Shown: one piece after another, positions 24,363 through 33,861 of the stretch
Numbering within the stretch: position 1 is the first letter of the stretch
Layout: each line of letters opens with the position of its first letter
Assembly (NCBI GenBank): GCA_049975425.1
Contig: JBNGDI010000014.1
Coordinates: 1 to 64,000, forward strand
Length of the DNA: 64,000 nt
Direction of reading: 5' to 3'
DNA from: HyVt-105 sp049975425
Lineage (GTDB): Bacteria > Bacteroidota > Bacteroidia > Bacteroidales > VadinHA17
The notes under the pieces: generated by a model
Told to the model about the DNA's origin: nothing
Database searches by the model: none
The model's input: the letters and a program-made list of their open reading frames with translations, nothing else
Position numbers and translations under genes: made by a program

Positions 24363-25445
24363 ATGACCATGAAAAAGACCTGGATTACCCTGGGCATAGC
24401 CCTGATGTCGGCCACTCTCCTGAAAGCACAGACCGATCAGGGCCTGCACGAAGAAATCAGCCGGTTACAACGTGCTTTTGAAAGTCTGAACCACCGGCTG
24501 GATGTATTGGAAAAAAATATCGACGACGTACTCTGGTTCGAACGAGTGGGCGATGTGGCGGTCATCGACAAGGTCTACATGTACGGCCCACCTCTGTGGA
24601 AAGAATCCAATCCAACTGCCATGGGGGCGGGAAATCCCGTCAAATTCTGGTCGTACATTTTTTTCCCGCGTGACCTGGATCCCGGAAAAAAATACCCCCT
24701 GATCGTTTTCCCGCACGGAGGGGTACATGCTGATTTCACCACTTATTACACCCACATTGTAAGGGAACTGATTTCCCAGGGATACGTAATCGTGGCAGCC
24801 GAATACCGGGGAAGCACCGGTTACGGAGCAGCTCATTACCGGAAAATAGATTACGGCGGGCTGGAAGTGGAAGATGTATATTCCAGCAGAAACTACATGA
24901 TCGAAAACTACCCTTTTATCGACAAAAACCGGATAGGTATCATCGGATGGAGCCACGGAGGGCTCATCACCCTGTTCAATATTTTCAACCACCCCGACGA
25001 TTACAAGGTGGCCTTTGCCGGTGTGCCTGTCAGCGACCTGATTGCCCGGATGGGGTACATGACACAGGGATACCGTGACCTGTACTCGGCCGACTACCAC
25101 ATCGGGCAAACGGCCCATGAGAACGTGGAAGAGTACAGGCGCCGCTCACCTGCATGGAACGCTGAAAAGCTGCAGACTCCCCTGCTGATCCACACCAATA
25201 CCAGCGACGATGACGTGAATGTACTGGAAGTGGAGCACCTGATCAAATCACTGAAAGCCGAAGGAAAGCAGTTCGAATACAAAATTTTCCAGGAAGCTCC
25301 GGGCGGTCATTCCTTTGACCGGCTCGATACCAAAATGGCCAAGAAGATCCGCTTAGACATATATGCCTTCCTGGCTCGTTACCTTGATCCTCCCAGTCCC
25401 TTCCGGAACCTTCAGGATCTTCAGAAAGCCGGATACAAATACTAA
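24363..25445 (+). CDS. secreted S9-family alpha/beta-hydrolase (prolyl-oligopeptidase-like)
   Basis: The 360-residue protein has a signal peptide (to about residue 22, SATLLKAQ), a short coiled coil (EISRLQRAFESLNHRLDVLEKNID, about 31-54), and a peptidase S9 C-terminal hydrolase domain: PHGGVHADF, AAEYRGSTGYGAAHY, nucleophile Ser197 in GWSHGGLI, Asp in HTNTSDDDVNV, His in APGGHSFDR. The beta-propeller found in full prolyl oligopeptidases is absent, replaced by the coiled coil. Either ATG (24363 or 24369) could start it. A peptidase or an esterase role are both possible. Confidence 0.85.
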   Translation: MTMKKTWITLGIALMSATLLKAQTDQGLHEEISRLQRAFESLNHRLDVLEKNIDDVLWFERVGDVAVIDKVYMYGPPLWKESNPTAMGAGNPVKFWSYIFFPRDLDPGKKYPLIVFPHGGVHADFTTYYTHIVRELISQGYVIVAAEYRGSTGYGAAHYRKIDYGGLEVEDVYSSRNYMIENYPFIDKNRIGIIGWSHGGLITLFNIFNHPDDYKVAFAGVPVSDLIARMGYMTQGYRDLYSADYHIGQTAHENVEEYRRRSPAWNAEKLQTPLLIHTNTSDDDVNVLEVEHLIKSLKAEGKQFEYKIFQEAPGGHSFDRLDTKMAKKIRLDIYAFLARYLDPPSPFRNLQDLQKAGYKY

Positions 25446-25641
25446 ATGCAGTTCATACTTCCTGATTCACATGGCCGGCATCATCCACCGGTCTGGAGTC
25501 TGTGAAAACAGTAAACGGGCTTTCAGGGATATTCCGGGTTCCGGTTGACCAGTGTGCTATTTGGAATGACCGGCAGGGTGTTTCCGGCAGGCCGGTTCGT
25601 CCGGAGTGTAATATATAGGTTCCATTATAAACGAAGCAATT
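25446..25641. other. intergenic region, nothing recognised
   Basis: About 196 nt between the S9 hydrolase and the DUF202 gene. No gene, clear terminator or strong promoter box was identified. Confidence 0.5.
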
Positions 25642-25977
25642 ATGCCATTCACAATCAAAGGCTTCAGGCTGTTCAATCAGATTTTTCAAACAAGGGAAAA
25701 GATCATTCTAAGGGATTACCTGGCGCTGGAACGAACCCGTCTGGCCAACGAACGCACCCTGCTTTCCTATTCAAGAACATCCCTGTATATGCTCCTTGGA
25801 GGGATTGCTTTTCTTCAGCTCAGGGATTTCTTCAGATTGCGCTGGCTGGGATACCTTGTGATCGTGCTGAGTGTTATTCTTATTCTGGTGGGAATATACA
25901 GGTATTTCCAGATAAGAAGCCGTTTGAAGCGTTATTACAGGAATTCGATGGAAATGGAGGAAAAAGAAGAAGGATGA
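25642..25977 (+). CDS. DUF202 family small membrane protein
   Basis: The 111-residue protein contains the DUF202 signature LALERTRLANERTLLSYSRTSLYMLLGGIAFL (about 28-59), then a second membrane segment (WLGYLVIVLSVILILVGIYRYF) and a charged tail. In fungi the domain occurs in the vacuolar transporter chaperone complex, but in bacteria the function is unknown. It ends 16 nt before the convergent aspartyl protease gene. Confidence 0.85.
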   Translation: MPFTIKGFRLFNQIFQTREKIILRDYLALERTRLANERTLLSYSRTSLYMLLGGIAFLQLRDFFRLRWLGYLVIVLSVILILVGIYRYFQIRSRLKRYYRNSMEMEEKEEG

Positions 25978-25993
25978 CCATACCGGGAACTTA

Positions 25994-27154
25994 TCAGGGA
26001 AGAATGATGCGTACAGGAACGTCCAGCATAATCTCTTTCCCGTCACGCTCAAGCACCAGGGTAAGGTAGTTGTTCAGCCTTTCCAGTTCCACCCAGTTGT
26101 TTGCCGTCAGCATGACGGCATCGCGCGATTCAACCCGCTGGATCCGGTCTCCCGGGCGGATATTCAGGTCCAGCTCACTGAACCAGGGCAGCAATTTCTC
26201 CACCATCCAGCCACGTTCGTCCCGCCGGGGAACAAAACCCAGCTGCCGGACCGGAGGGATTTCAATCGGGATATCGCTGTTCCGCAGAAAGGAGATCTGA
26301 TTGTTTTCAGGATCGAGGACCACCCGGAAGTAACTTAACAATCCGCACCCGATCCGATATTCTCCCGTATGCCCTATGGTAAGGATGGGTTCCATAACGA
26401 TATGCTCACCCAGAACCAGATTATCGGTAACCCGGGCCATGGTCACCTCTTCATCTACAGAGAAACTGTTGGTCGAAACCGCCGGCACAGGAGGTAATTT
26501 CAGGTTGAAATATTCCAGCCCGGATTCGGGAACACGAATGTACTCGCTCAGTCCGGTGGAAACAATGATGTCGGCCTGCCTGTTCCCGAGCCGTACGGGA
26601 AACGAGGGGACCCCTTCTGTTACTCTGTTCATTCGCAGGGTGTTTTCCGATGAGGATTCTTCTCCTGAAGGTTCCAGGGTATATCGCATACGTGGCAGGT
26701 CAATGGTAAGGCGTGCTTTCATAAAGAGGGGATAACCCAGTATCCCGTCAACCGGTCCTTCCCATGAACGGATACCGGCCATAAAGTTCCTGAACCGGAT
26801 ATCTCCCAGCCTCATTTCATCGACCAGGGTTACCCGGAGTTCACTGTCCGTTACCCGGGCCGGAAGACCGGTCTCCTGCACCAGGGATTCCCTGATCAGG
26901 GTAATATCCGAACCGGTATCAAGAAGAAAGAGAAAGGGCCCTTTCCCCCGGATAAAGACCCGTACCATGGGTGCAAGCTTTGAACCTGCCATGGACTCTT
27001 CGACGCTGTACGGAGGCCAGACTGTTTCTTCCGGCCCCTCGCGGAGCTTTTTCAGTATATCTTTTTCTGTCGGCTCAGGGGATTGCGACCAGACGGGAAA
27101 TGCCAGGAACCCCCATGCCAGGAACAGGAACCAATACTTCATATTTCCGGTCAT
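25994..27154 (-). CDS. retropepsin-like aspartyl protease with C-terminal PDZ domain
   Basis: The 386-residue protein has a signal peptide (MKYWFLFLAWGFLAFPVWSQ), an aspartyl-protease fold with the active-site FLLDTGSDITLI near residue 75, a second related half (about 175-285, VRLGNRQADIIVSTGLSEYI) in which the Asp-Thr-Gly motif is replaced, and a C-terminal PDZ-like domain (SELDLNIRPGDRIQRVESRDAV). Only one intact DTG motif is seen, so either dimerisation or loss of activity in the second half is possible. Start could be Met1 or the Met at 27142. It follows gyrB with 59 nt. Confidence 0.82.
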   Translation of the reverse strand: MTGNMKYWFLFLAWGFLAFPVWSQSPEPTEKDILKKLREGPEETVWPPYSVEESMAGSKLAPMVRVFIRGKGPFLFLLDTGSDITLIRESLVQETGLPARVTDSELRVTLVDEMRLGDIRFRNFMAGIRSWEGPVDGILGYPLFMKARLTIDLPRMRYTLEPSGEESSSENTLRMNRVTEGVPSFPVRLGNRQADIIVSTGLSEYIRVPESGLEYFNLKLPPVPAVSTNSFSVDEEVTMARVTDNLVLGEHIVMEPILTIGHTGEYRIGCGLLSYFRVVLDPENNQISFLRNSDIPIEIPPVRQLGFVPRRDERGWMVEKLLPWFSELDLNIRPGDRIQRVESRDAVMLTANNWVELERLNNYLTLVLERDGKEIMLDVPVRIILP

Positions 27155-27213
27155 TTTCTCAAATGAGACTATGCAATATATCCGTGTGATTTCCCGGTTT
27201 TTTCTCAGGATGA

Positions 27214-29163
27214 TCAGGCATCAATATTGGCATATTTGGCATGTTTTTCAATAAATTCACGCCGGGGGGGCACTTCATCGCCCATCAGCATGGAAAATAT
27301 CCTGTCGGCTTCGGCGGCACTTTCAATGGTCACCTGCCTGAGGATCCTGTTTTCAGGGTTCATGGTAGTTTGCCACAATTGCTCGGCATTCATTTCACCC
27401 AGACCCTTATATCTCTGAACCGACACCTGGTTTTCCTCCCCCCCTGCCACTTCTTCCACAAATTTCTTTCTTTCTTCCTCAGTCCAGCAATACCTCTCGG
27501 TTTTGCCTTTTCTCAGCAGGTAAAGGGGAGGGGTGGCGATGTAAAGATGCCCGTTTTTGATCAATTCCTGCATGTATCTGAAAAAGAATGTCATGATCAG
27601 GGTAGCAATGTGGCTTCCGTCCACATCGGCATCGGTCATGATCACGATCTTTTCGTAACGCAATCCCTGCATGTTCAGTTCCTTACTGTCCTCCTCCGTA
27701 CCAATGGTAACGCCCAGTGCCAGGAAAATATTTTTGATCTCTTCGTTCTCAAATATCTTGTGCTGCATGGCTTTTTCCACATTCAGGATCTTCCCCCTAA
27801 GGGGCAGGATGGCCTGAAAATTCCTGTCGCGCCCCTGCTTGGCGGTACCTCCGGCCGAATCCCCCTCTACCAGAAATATTTCACATTTCGAGGGGTCGCG
27901 TTCAGCACAGTCGGCCAGTTTTCCGGGCAATCCGGAACCGGACAGCACATTCTTCCGCTGCACCAGTTCGCGGGCTTTCCGGGCAGCATGCCTGGCCGTG
28001 GCCGCCAGGATCACTTTCTGTACAATGGCTTTGGCATCCCTGGGGTGTTCTTCCAGGTAACTGGCCAGGTAAGTGCTCACTGCCTGATCGACGGCGCCCA
28101 TTACGTCCGAATTGCCCAGCTTGGTTTTGGTCTGTCCTTCAAACTGGGGTTCCTGCACCTTTACTGAGAGCACTGCGGTAAGCCCTTCCCTGAAATCATC
28201 CCCGTTGATATCGAATTTGAGTTTCGCCAGCAAACCCGATTTTTCAGCATAATTTTTCAGGGTGCGGGTCAATCCCCTTCTGAAACCGGCCAGATGCGTA
28301 CCTCCTTCAATGGTGTTGATGTTGTTCACATAAGTGTGCACATTCTCTGAAAAGGAGGTGTTGTACTGCAGGGCCAGTTCCACCGGGATCCCGCCCTTTT
28401 CCGTTTCGATGGTAATAATATCCTCGATCAGCCTTTCCCGGTTAACGTCGAGATATTCCACAAATTCCTTCAATCCTTCCTCGGAATAATATTCTTCCAT
28501 GCGGTGTCCGTTCCCGTTTCCGTTTCCGTTTCCGTTTCCGTTCTCAGTCTCACGCATATCGGTGATCTTCAGCCTGATCCCCTTGTTCAGAAATGCCAGC
28601 TCACGCAGACGCGATGCCAGGATCTCAAAGTTGAAATCCGTTGTGATAAAAATGGAACGATCCGGATAAAAAGTAATGATGGTACCGGTTTTGCTTGTTT
28701 CTCCCCTCTCCGCTACCGGGGCCAGGGGTTTCCCCTGCCTGTATTCCTGGAACCATATCTTCCCGTCGCGATGCACTTCGGCCATGAGCCGCTCGGAAAG
28801 GGCATTCACACACGACACACCCACCCCATGCAGTCCCCCGGAAACTTTGTAGGAATCCTTGTTGAATTTTCCTCCGGCATGCAACACGGTCATCACCACC
28901 TCAAGAGCCGATCTCTTTTCCTTTTCATGGTAATCAATGGGGATTCCCCTGCCGTCGTCGGTTACGGTAACCGACCCATCCTGATTGATCGTCACCTCAA
29001 TATTGGAACAATAACCGCCCAGGGCCTCATCAATGGAATTATCCACCACTTCATAGACCAGATGGTGCAATCCTTTCACACTGACGTCGCCAATATACAT
29101 GGCCGGACGTTTCCTTACCGCTTCCAGTCCTTCCAGGACCTGGATGTTTTCAGCAGAATACAT
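27214..29163 (-). CDS. gyrB: DNA gyrase subunit B
   Basis: GyrB is the ATPase subunit of gyrase. The 649-residue protein has LEAVRKRPAMYIGD, the ATP-binding Asn motif EVVDNSIDEALGG, DDGRGIP, GLHGVGVSCVNALS, and the TOPRIM motifs EGDSAGGTAKQGRDR and DADVDGSHIATLI. It lacks the insertion domain of E. coli GyrB, as usual outside Proteobacteria. An unusual loop of alternating Asn and Gly (about 208-219) in the transducer region is encoded by a hexanucleotide tandem repeat. Only 8 nt separate the Met used here from an assembly gap, so the true start may be upstream. ParE is a weaker alternative. Confidence 0.93.
   Translation of the reverse strand: MYSAENIQVLEGLEAVRKRPAMYIGDVSVKGLHHLVYEVVDNSIDEALGGYCSNIEVTINQDGSVTVTDDGRGIPIDYHEKEKRSALEVVMTVLHAGGKFNKDSYKVSGGLHGVGVSCVNALSERLMAEVHRDGKIWFQEYRQGKPLAPVAERGETSKTGTIITFYPDRSIFITTDFNFEILASRLRELAFLNKGIRLKITDMRETENGNGNGNGNGNGHRMEEYYSEEGLKEFVEYLDVNRERLIEDIITIETEKGGIPVELALQYNTSFSENVHTYVNNINTIEGGTHLAGFRRGLTRTLKNYAEKSGLLAKLKFDINGDDFREGLTAVLSVKVQEPQFEGQTKTKLGNSDVMGAVDQAVSTYLASYLEEHPRDAKAIVQKVILAATARHAARKARELVQRKNVLSGSGLPGKLADCAERDPSKCEIFLVEGDSAGGTAKQGRDRNFQAILPLRGKILNVEKAMQHKIFENEEIKNIFLALGVTIGTEEDSKELNMQGLRYEKIVIMTDADVDGSHIATLIMTFFFRYMQELIKNGHLYIATPPLYLLRKGKTERYCWTEEERKKFVEEVAGGEENQVSVQRYKGLGEMNAEQLWQTTMNPENRILRQVTIESAAEADRIFSMLMGDEVPPRREFIEKHAKYANIDA
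28507..28542. repeat. six-unit hexanucleotide tandem repeat inside gyrB
   Basis: Six tandem copies of TCCGTT on the plus strand, one copy with C in place of T, encode alternating Asn-Gly on the minus strand. The unit is a multiple of three, so changes in copy number keep the gyrB frame. Confidence 0.92.
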
Positions 29164-29171
29164 GCTGACAG

Positions 29172-29271
29172 NNNNNNNNNNNNNNNNNNNNNNNNNNNNN
29201 NNNNNNNNNNNNNNNNNNNNNNNNNNNNNNNNNNNNNNNNNNNNNNNNNNNNNNNNNNNNNNNNNNNNNNN
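29172..29271. other. assembly gap (100 N)
   Basis: Run of exactly 100 N. It removes the C terminus of the outer-membrane protein gene and the sequence upstream of gyrB. Its true length is unknown. Confidence 0.97.
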
Positions 29272-30590
29272 CGGTCGGCAACCCTGAACAGCAATTCTCC
29301 GTAGTAATTCACTTCCTCCAGGTCGTCATACACCACATCAAACTGGTTGGATAACTCTGTAATAGTGTCGTTTACAAAGAAATAAGCATTATTTATCAGG
29401 GCATAGGATGCCCGGAGGGTAAATGCCACATGAGAGCCCATATTCCCTTTTATTCCTCCGTAAAACTCCATGTTGTGATCAGAATTTTTCACTGTCAGCC
29501 CGGGCATGATAAACGGATTCTCCATGGCAACCTTCCGCAGATCGTTGGCCTTAACATACCCTCTCACTCCCAGGTAAGGGACAAGTATTTTTTCAATCAC
29601 CCGGAACTGCAGCATGGCCGTGGGATAAAAATGCCACCACTGGGATGTTCCGTGATCCACCGTAACATTCAAACCAAGTTGCAGCCGGTATTCGGGGGTG
29701 TTTTTCATCCACCAGGGAAATACCGATACCAGGGTGTTGTTCCCCGAGGCATTTTCGGGCACCCTCCGGTAATGATCCACCTGAAGATCCATTCCCGCAA
29801 TACCCTTTACAAAGGAGGTGAAGCCCGATCCGGCAAAGCGGAAAGCATGCTGCCGGTTGCTGTAAAGGTCCTGGGTATACCCGTAGTCCACCCCCAGCTT
29901 ATAGTTCAGCCTTGACGAATCGCCGTGTGTGGAAAGGACCTCTGTTCCGGCATCGAACAACAGGTACCGTTGCCGGATATCATCCCTGTCGGGTTCCGCC
30001 AGGGTATCAGGACTGTGCCCGTAAAAATACCGTGTCAGGGCATCGAAACCGGCCCGGCCTTTCCAGGTGGCATTCCGGAAAATCTTTTTCCCGTCGATGT
30101 CAATACGGGTGTCGCTGTACCCCGCAAAAACCTTCTGGTCGTTATCAAGTTTTACCTTCCCCGGTGACGACATATGGTTCATGTACAGGGAAAGCATCCC
30201 GTTCCGGTTCCTGCGGCTGCTGATGCTGAGTTCCCCCAGGGGAGTAGTATAGCTCCCGAAACCCAGCCTCAGGTATGAGCCGTAGAGTTCGGGCAGTACA
30301 TCACTTTCCATCCGGGCCGCCTGGATACGGCGAACGCCCCGGCGATGCTGCAGGGGCCGGGGGTAAATATTGTATTCGAAATCGGGGCGCAGGGTCAGTG
30401 TATCATCGGCTTCTGGAGATACCCTTATTTTTGTTGCTCCAGAAAGGGTGGGCTCATAAGCTTTCACCACCCTCACCTCTTTCTCAATCTTTTCCTGGGC
30501 AGAAAGTTCCAGGGGAAGGGCAAGAAGCGAAAGTATCAGTACCCCCGTTGCCCGGAGGATAGATGTTCTCATGCTGCTCATTTTTTCCAT
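29272..30590 (-). CDS. outer-membrane beta-barrel protein, 3' end missing in gap
   Basis: About 439 residues are readable before the gap. There is a signal peptide (ATGVLILSLLALPLELSAQ), then a short conserved-looking segment (KEVRVVKAYEPTLSGATKIRVSP), then alternating aromatic/hydrophobic strands typical of an outer-membrane barrel (YLRLGFGSYTTPLGELSI, MEFYGGIKGNMGSHVAFTLRASYAL). No TonB plug domain is evident. It follows the TPR gene by 25 nt, so the two are probably one transcript and may act together at the envelope. Start may be Met1 or Met7. The downstream part and stop are lost; frames that run through the N run are false. Confidence 0.75.
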
Positions 30591-30615
30591 ATGGACACTT
30601 TATTGCATCGGTTTG

Positions 30616-33600
30616 TCAGAAAAGGTTTACCGGCTTGAGGGTATCTTCCGGTGTAATGAACATGTCGCGGTTGATGATCTTGTCAAGCTTCTCTGCCGCC
30701 TCTTCGAGTATCCCGTCGTCATTCCTGCCATACCCGTCAAGCAGGCTCTGCAGGGTATATCTGGCCTGAAAATAGTCACCTTTTTCCACCAGTACATCCC
30801 CAAGCAACAGGAAGGATTTGGCCATCCAATAGGCATGCGGGGTGTTCATATCGATCATGGAGAATATTTCCGCCTCAGACTTGTCAATTTCACCCGTTTC
30901 AAAATACAGTTCCGCCACGCGGTATTTGGCTTCAGCTCCCATCACCGTTGATACTTCGCCGGAAATTTTCATGTAATGCTCAAGCGCCTTTTCAGCATTT
31001 CCGGTTTCCTGGTATGCCCGGGCCATTTTGTAATGGGTTTCCCTCACCATATCTTCAGGCAGACCGTTTAACTGCAGCAAGCGTTCGCCTGTTTCGGTTA
31101 CCCGTCCGTAGTTTCTCATATTATAATAACAGCGTAACTGCCCTTTCAGCGCTGCGGTTTGATTGGCCGGCCGTTCGGCCACCTGCTCCATGATCAGGTA
31201 ATATTCCAGTGCATCGAAGTAGTTTTTCTGACGGTAGGCAATGGAAGCTGCCTCCACCAGGGCTGGTTCGGTAAATATGTTTCGCGGTCTCGAGATCACC
31301 TCATCGTATGACCTGAGGGCTTCTTCCTGCCGGTTAAGCCCGGCCAGGCATTCGGCCAGGTAAAAATGGGCACTGGTAGAAAAACTACCCTGCGGAAATT
31401 CCTCCAGATAACTCTGAAGCACCTCTGCAGCCCTCTCACAATTGCCTTCCATATACAGGTTCTCACCCGAAAGATAGGTCAGCGAATCCTTTTCCGCCGC
31501 ACTGACATCAGCATATTCACCCACCGAACGGGCATAGGCAAAATAGGTATCTACCTCATTCTGGTCAACATAGATGTTTTTCAGGCCTGTGAGGGCGTTT
31601 CGTGCCTCGGAAGTACCCGGATACTCCTCCACCACCTGTTTGAACAGTTCGATGGCCCGGTCGTTACGGTCCAGATTGTAATATACCAGCCCCATCTGGA
31701 CCTTGGCCCTGGGAACATAGCTGCTCCCGGGAAAATCGTCGATTATTTTCCTGTAGGCTGCCAGGGCCTGATCGTTCTGCTGCAGGTTTACATAGCTGTT
31801 GCCCTGTTCAAACCAGGCATCGTCCCGGTAGTTCGACCGCGGATATTTCGAGATCAGCTGTTCCAGTACGGATATCTTCCCATTATAATCCTTCATAAGG
31901 CCCATGGTAAAAGCTTTCTGGAACATGGCATAATCCGGGTTGGCCATTCCGATTGCCAGCGACTGGTCGTAATAATCCAGGGCAGTGGAATACTGCATCC
32001 TGATGAAATAAGTATCACCAATCCTGTTAAATGCATCAGCCAGCAGGTCTTTCCTTCCGGAGCGGCCGGAAGAGGTGAATTTACGGAACCAGGAAGCCGC
32101 TTCCGCATAATTCTCTTTCTCAAACCAGGCATAACCCATAGAGTAAAGGCAAAGACCGTATTCCTCCAGGCCATAAGCTCCGGGAGAAGCAATAAATTCA
32201 TCAAAATACCTGATGGCCATGTCGTGGTCGCCCAGTCGCGACCAGGCTTCGGCTTTCCAGAAAAGAGCCCTGGCTTTCAAATCGTTCGCCATATCGGCAT
32301 GCTCCAGCGACAGGTCAAAATGATCAATGGCTTCCTCATACTCCTGATTATTGAAAAGCTCCAGTCCCCGGTAAAAAGCCACCCGCTGGTATGCTTTCCT
32401 GATCTGGTCATTCTTCACCAGGATCCGGTTGAGCGATTCGAGCGCTGCTTTGTAATTCCGCGTATTCTGGAAAGCCATGACCAGATAATTGTATGCCTCA
32501 TCAATGCGATCAGAAGAGGGAAAGCGTTCGATATAATCCTGAAATGCCCGGATGGCCTCATTGAAAGGGGAATATGACAGTTCATAGGTAATCTTCGCCG
32601 CATTGAAAAGGGCATCTTCCTGAATTTCCAGATCGAAATCCAGCCTGGCAGCCGAAGAAAAGGCCATTCTGGCCTTGTTCCTGTCACCCATTCTGATATA
32701 GCAGTCAGCCAGATGGTAAGCGGCATTCTGTCCCAGTGCATTTTTTCTCCCGGCAATTTTTTCAAACTCCGAGGCCGCCTGATCATATTTCCCGTTCTGG
32801 TAAAAAATGAATCCTGCCTGGTACCTTTCTTCCTCCGTGAGGGTTTTTGCCTTTTCCATGTACCGGGTCATATAATTTTCCGCTTCGGCATACAATCCCT
32901 TCCGGTAAAAAGCATCGGCCACCAGCCTGAGCACCTCATCCTCCCGGCCGGAAACCACGTTTTCCAGCAATGCCGGTCCGATTGCAATGATCTGATCGTA
33001 ATCTTCCTGCAGGTAATATATCTGTAAAATGTAATAGGGCACAATGGGACCGAAGCTTTCATCGTTCTTCAGCCTTTCAAATTCACGCAAAGCGGTAAGA
33101 TAATGCTCCTGCTCATAGGCAATATGCGCATAGTAATATATGGCCGGGGCGGTATATTCCGTATTCCTGTCCTTAATCTCGCTGAAAGCCACTCCCGCCC
33201 GGTCGGAATCGCCCCTGCGGTAGTAACTGTAGCCTTTTTTGAAGTAATATTCCGGCAGCTCATCCTTATCCAGCCGGTTACGGTCTACCTGCTCGAACCA
33301 GCCAACCGCGCTCCGGTACTGCTTTCGCTGGTACTCATAAAGGGCCATCTGGTAACGGATCTGGTTCACACGGGGACTTTCGGGATTACCGCGGATGTAT
33401 TCGTTTACCAGCGCTTCCGCATCGTTGTTGTACAGCCTGATCGCACAGAGAGCCATATAATACCGGGCATCAGAACTCAGTTCGGTGCGCAGGTTACCAT
33501 ACGCCTCGGCTGCGCGGGCAAACTGTTGCTGAGCAGCCCCGTATTTCTCCTTCCCGAACAGATCAATGCCCCTGCGGTAAAACCGGTCGGGATGATCATA

Positions 33601-33687
33601 ATAGGCCGGACGCTGGGCATACGCCCATGATCCCCACAGGAGAATACCGGCCAGAGTATATACGGAAATCCTGATCAGACGCTTCAT
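30616..33687 (-). CDS. large periplasmic tetratricopeptide-repeat protein
   Basis: The 1023-residue protein has a signal peptide (MKRLIRISVYTLAGILLWGSWAYAQ) and consists almost wholly of TPR-like helices, including many repeats of the YbgF/BamD kind (YPRSNYRDDAWFEQGNSYVNLQQNDQALAAYRKIIDDFPGSSYVPRAK and similar). Start at 33687 was chosen over Met1 four residues upstream, because it begins the signal peptide directly. It probably acts as a periplasmic scaffold. The next gene encodes an outer-membrane barrel, and gyrB lies beyond. Its precise partner is not known. Confidence 0.88.
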   Translation of the reverse strand: MKRLIRISVYTLAGILLWGSWAYAQRPAYYDHPDRFYRRGIDLFGKEKYGAAQQQFARAAEAYGNLRTELSSDARYYMALCAIRLYNNDAEALVNEYIRGNPESPRVNQIRYQMALYEYQRKQYRSAVGWFEQVDRNRLDKDELPEYYFKKGYSYYRRGDSDRAGVAFSEIKDRNTEYTAPAIYYYAHIAYEQEHYLTALREFERLKNDESFGPIVPYYILQIYYLQEDYDQIIAIGPALLENVVSGREDEVLRLVADAFYRKGLYAEAENYMTRYMEKAKTLTEEERYQAGFIFYQNGKYDQAASEFEKIAGRKNALGQNAAYHLADCYIRMGDRNKARMAFSSAARLDFDLEIQEDALFNAAKITYELSYSPFNEAIRAFQDYIERFPSSDRIDEAYNYLVMAFQNTRNYKAALESLNRILVKNDQIRKAYQRVAFYRGLELFNNQEYEEAIDHFDLSLEHADMANDLKARALFWKAEAWSRLGDHDMAIRYFDEFIASPGAYGLEEYGLCLYSMGYAWFEKENYAEAASWFRKFTSSGRSGRKDLLADAFNRIGDTYFIRMQYSTALDYYDQSLAIGMANPDYAMFQKAFTMGLMKDYNGKISVLEQLISKYPRSNYRDDAWFEQGNSYVNLQQNDQALAAYRKIIDDFPGSSYVPRAKVQMGLVYYNLDRNDRAIELFKQVVEEYPGTSEARNALTGLKNIYVDQNEVDTYFAYARSVGEYADVSAAEKDSLTYLSGENLYMEGNCERAAEVLQSYLEEFPQGSFSTSAHFYLAECLAGLNRQEEALRSYDEVISRPRNIFTEPALVEAASIAYRQKNYFDALEYYLIMEQVAERPANQTAALKGQLRCYYNMRNYGRVTETGERLLQLNGLPEDMVRETHYKMARAYQETGNAEKALEHYMKISGEVSTVMGAEAKYRVAELYFETGEIDKSEAEIFSMIDMNTPHAYWMAKSFLLLGDVLVEKGDYFQARYTLQSLLDGYGRNDDGILEEAAEKLDKIINRDMFITPEDTLKPVNLF

Positions 33688-33819
33688 AGGTACAAACATG
33701 TTAAATCATGTAAAAGTAAAAATATTCCCCCGGGTTGCCGGATACCGGACAGCCTTTTAATTAACATTAAACTGTTAATTTCTTCATTTATTTTGGAGGT
33801 TGTGCTGATTATTATTTTG

Positions 33820-33827
33820 TAATTTTG
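33820..33827 (+). promoter_or_regulatory. -7 promoter element for ftsE
   Basis: TAATTTTG matches TAnnTTTG, 34 nt before the ATG. TTTG occurs at 33792-33795, 24 nt upstream, a little beyond the usual -33 spacing. Confidence 0.45.
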
Positions 33828-33861
33828 ACCTTGCGGAAACAGAACGAATCCCTAACCGCCC

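Noticed and set aside
28507..28542. gyrB hexanucleotide repeat as a phase-variation switch
   Set aside because: The unit is 6 nt, so copy changes keep the frame; it cannot turn the gene on and off.
29115..29171. Extension of the outer-membrane protein frame across the gap into the gyrB start
   Set aside because: The frame passes through 100 N of unknown length and then overlaps gyrB in another frame, so the end is not real.
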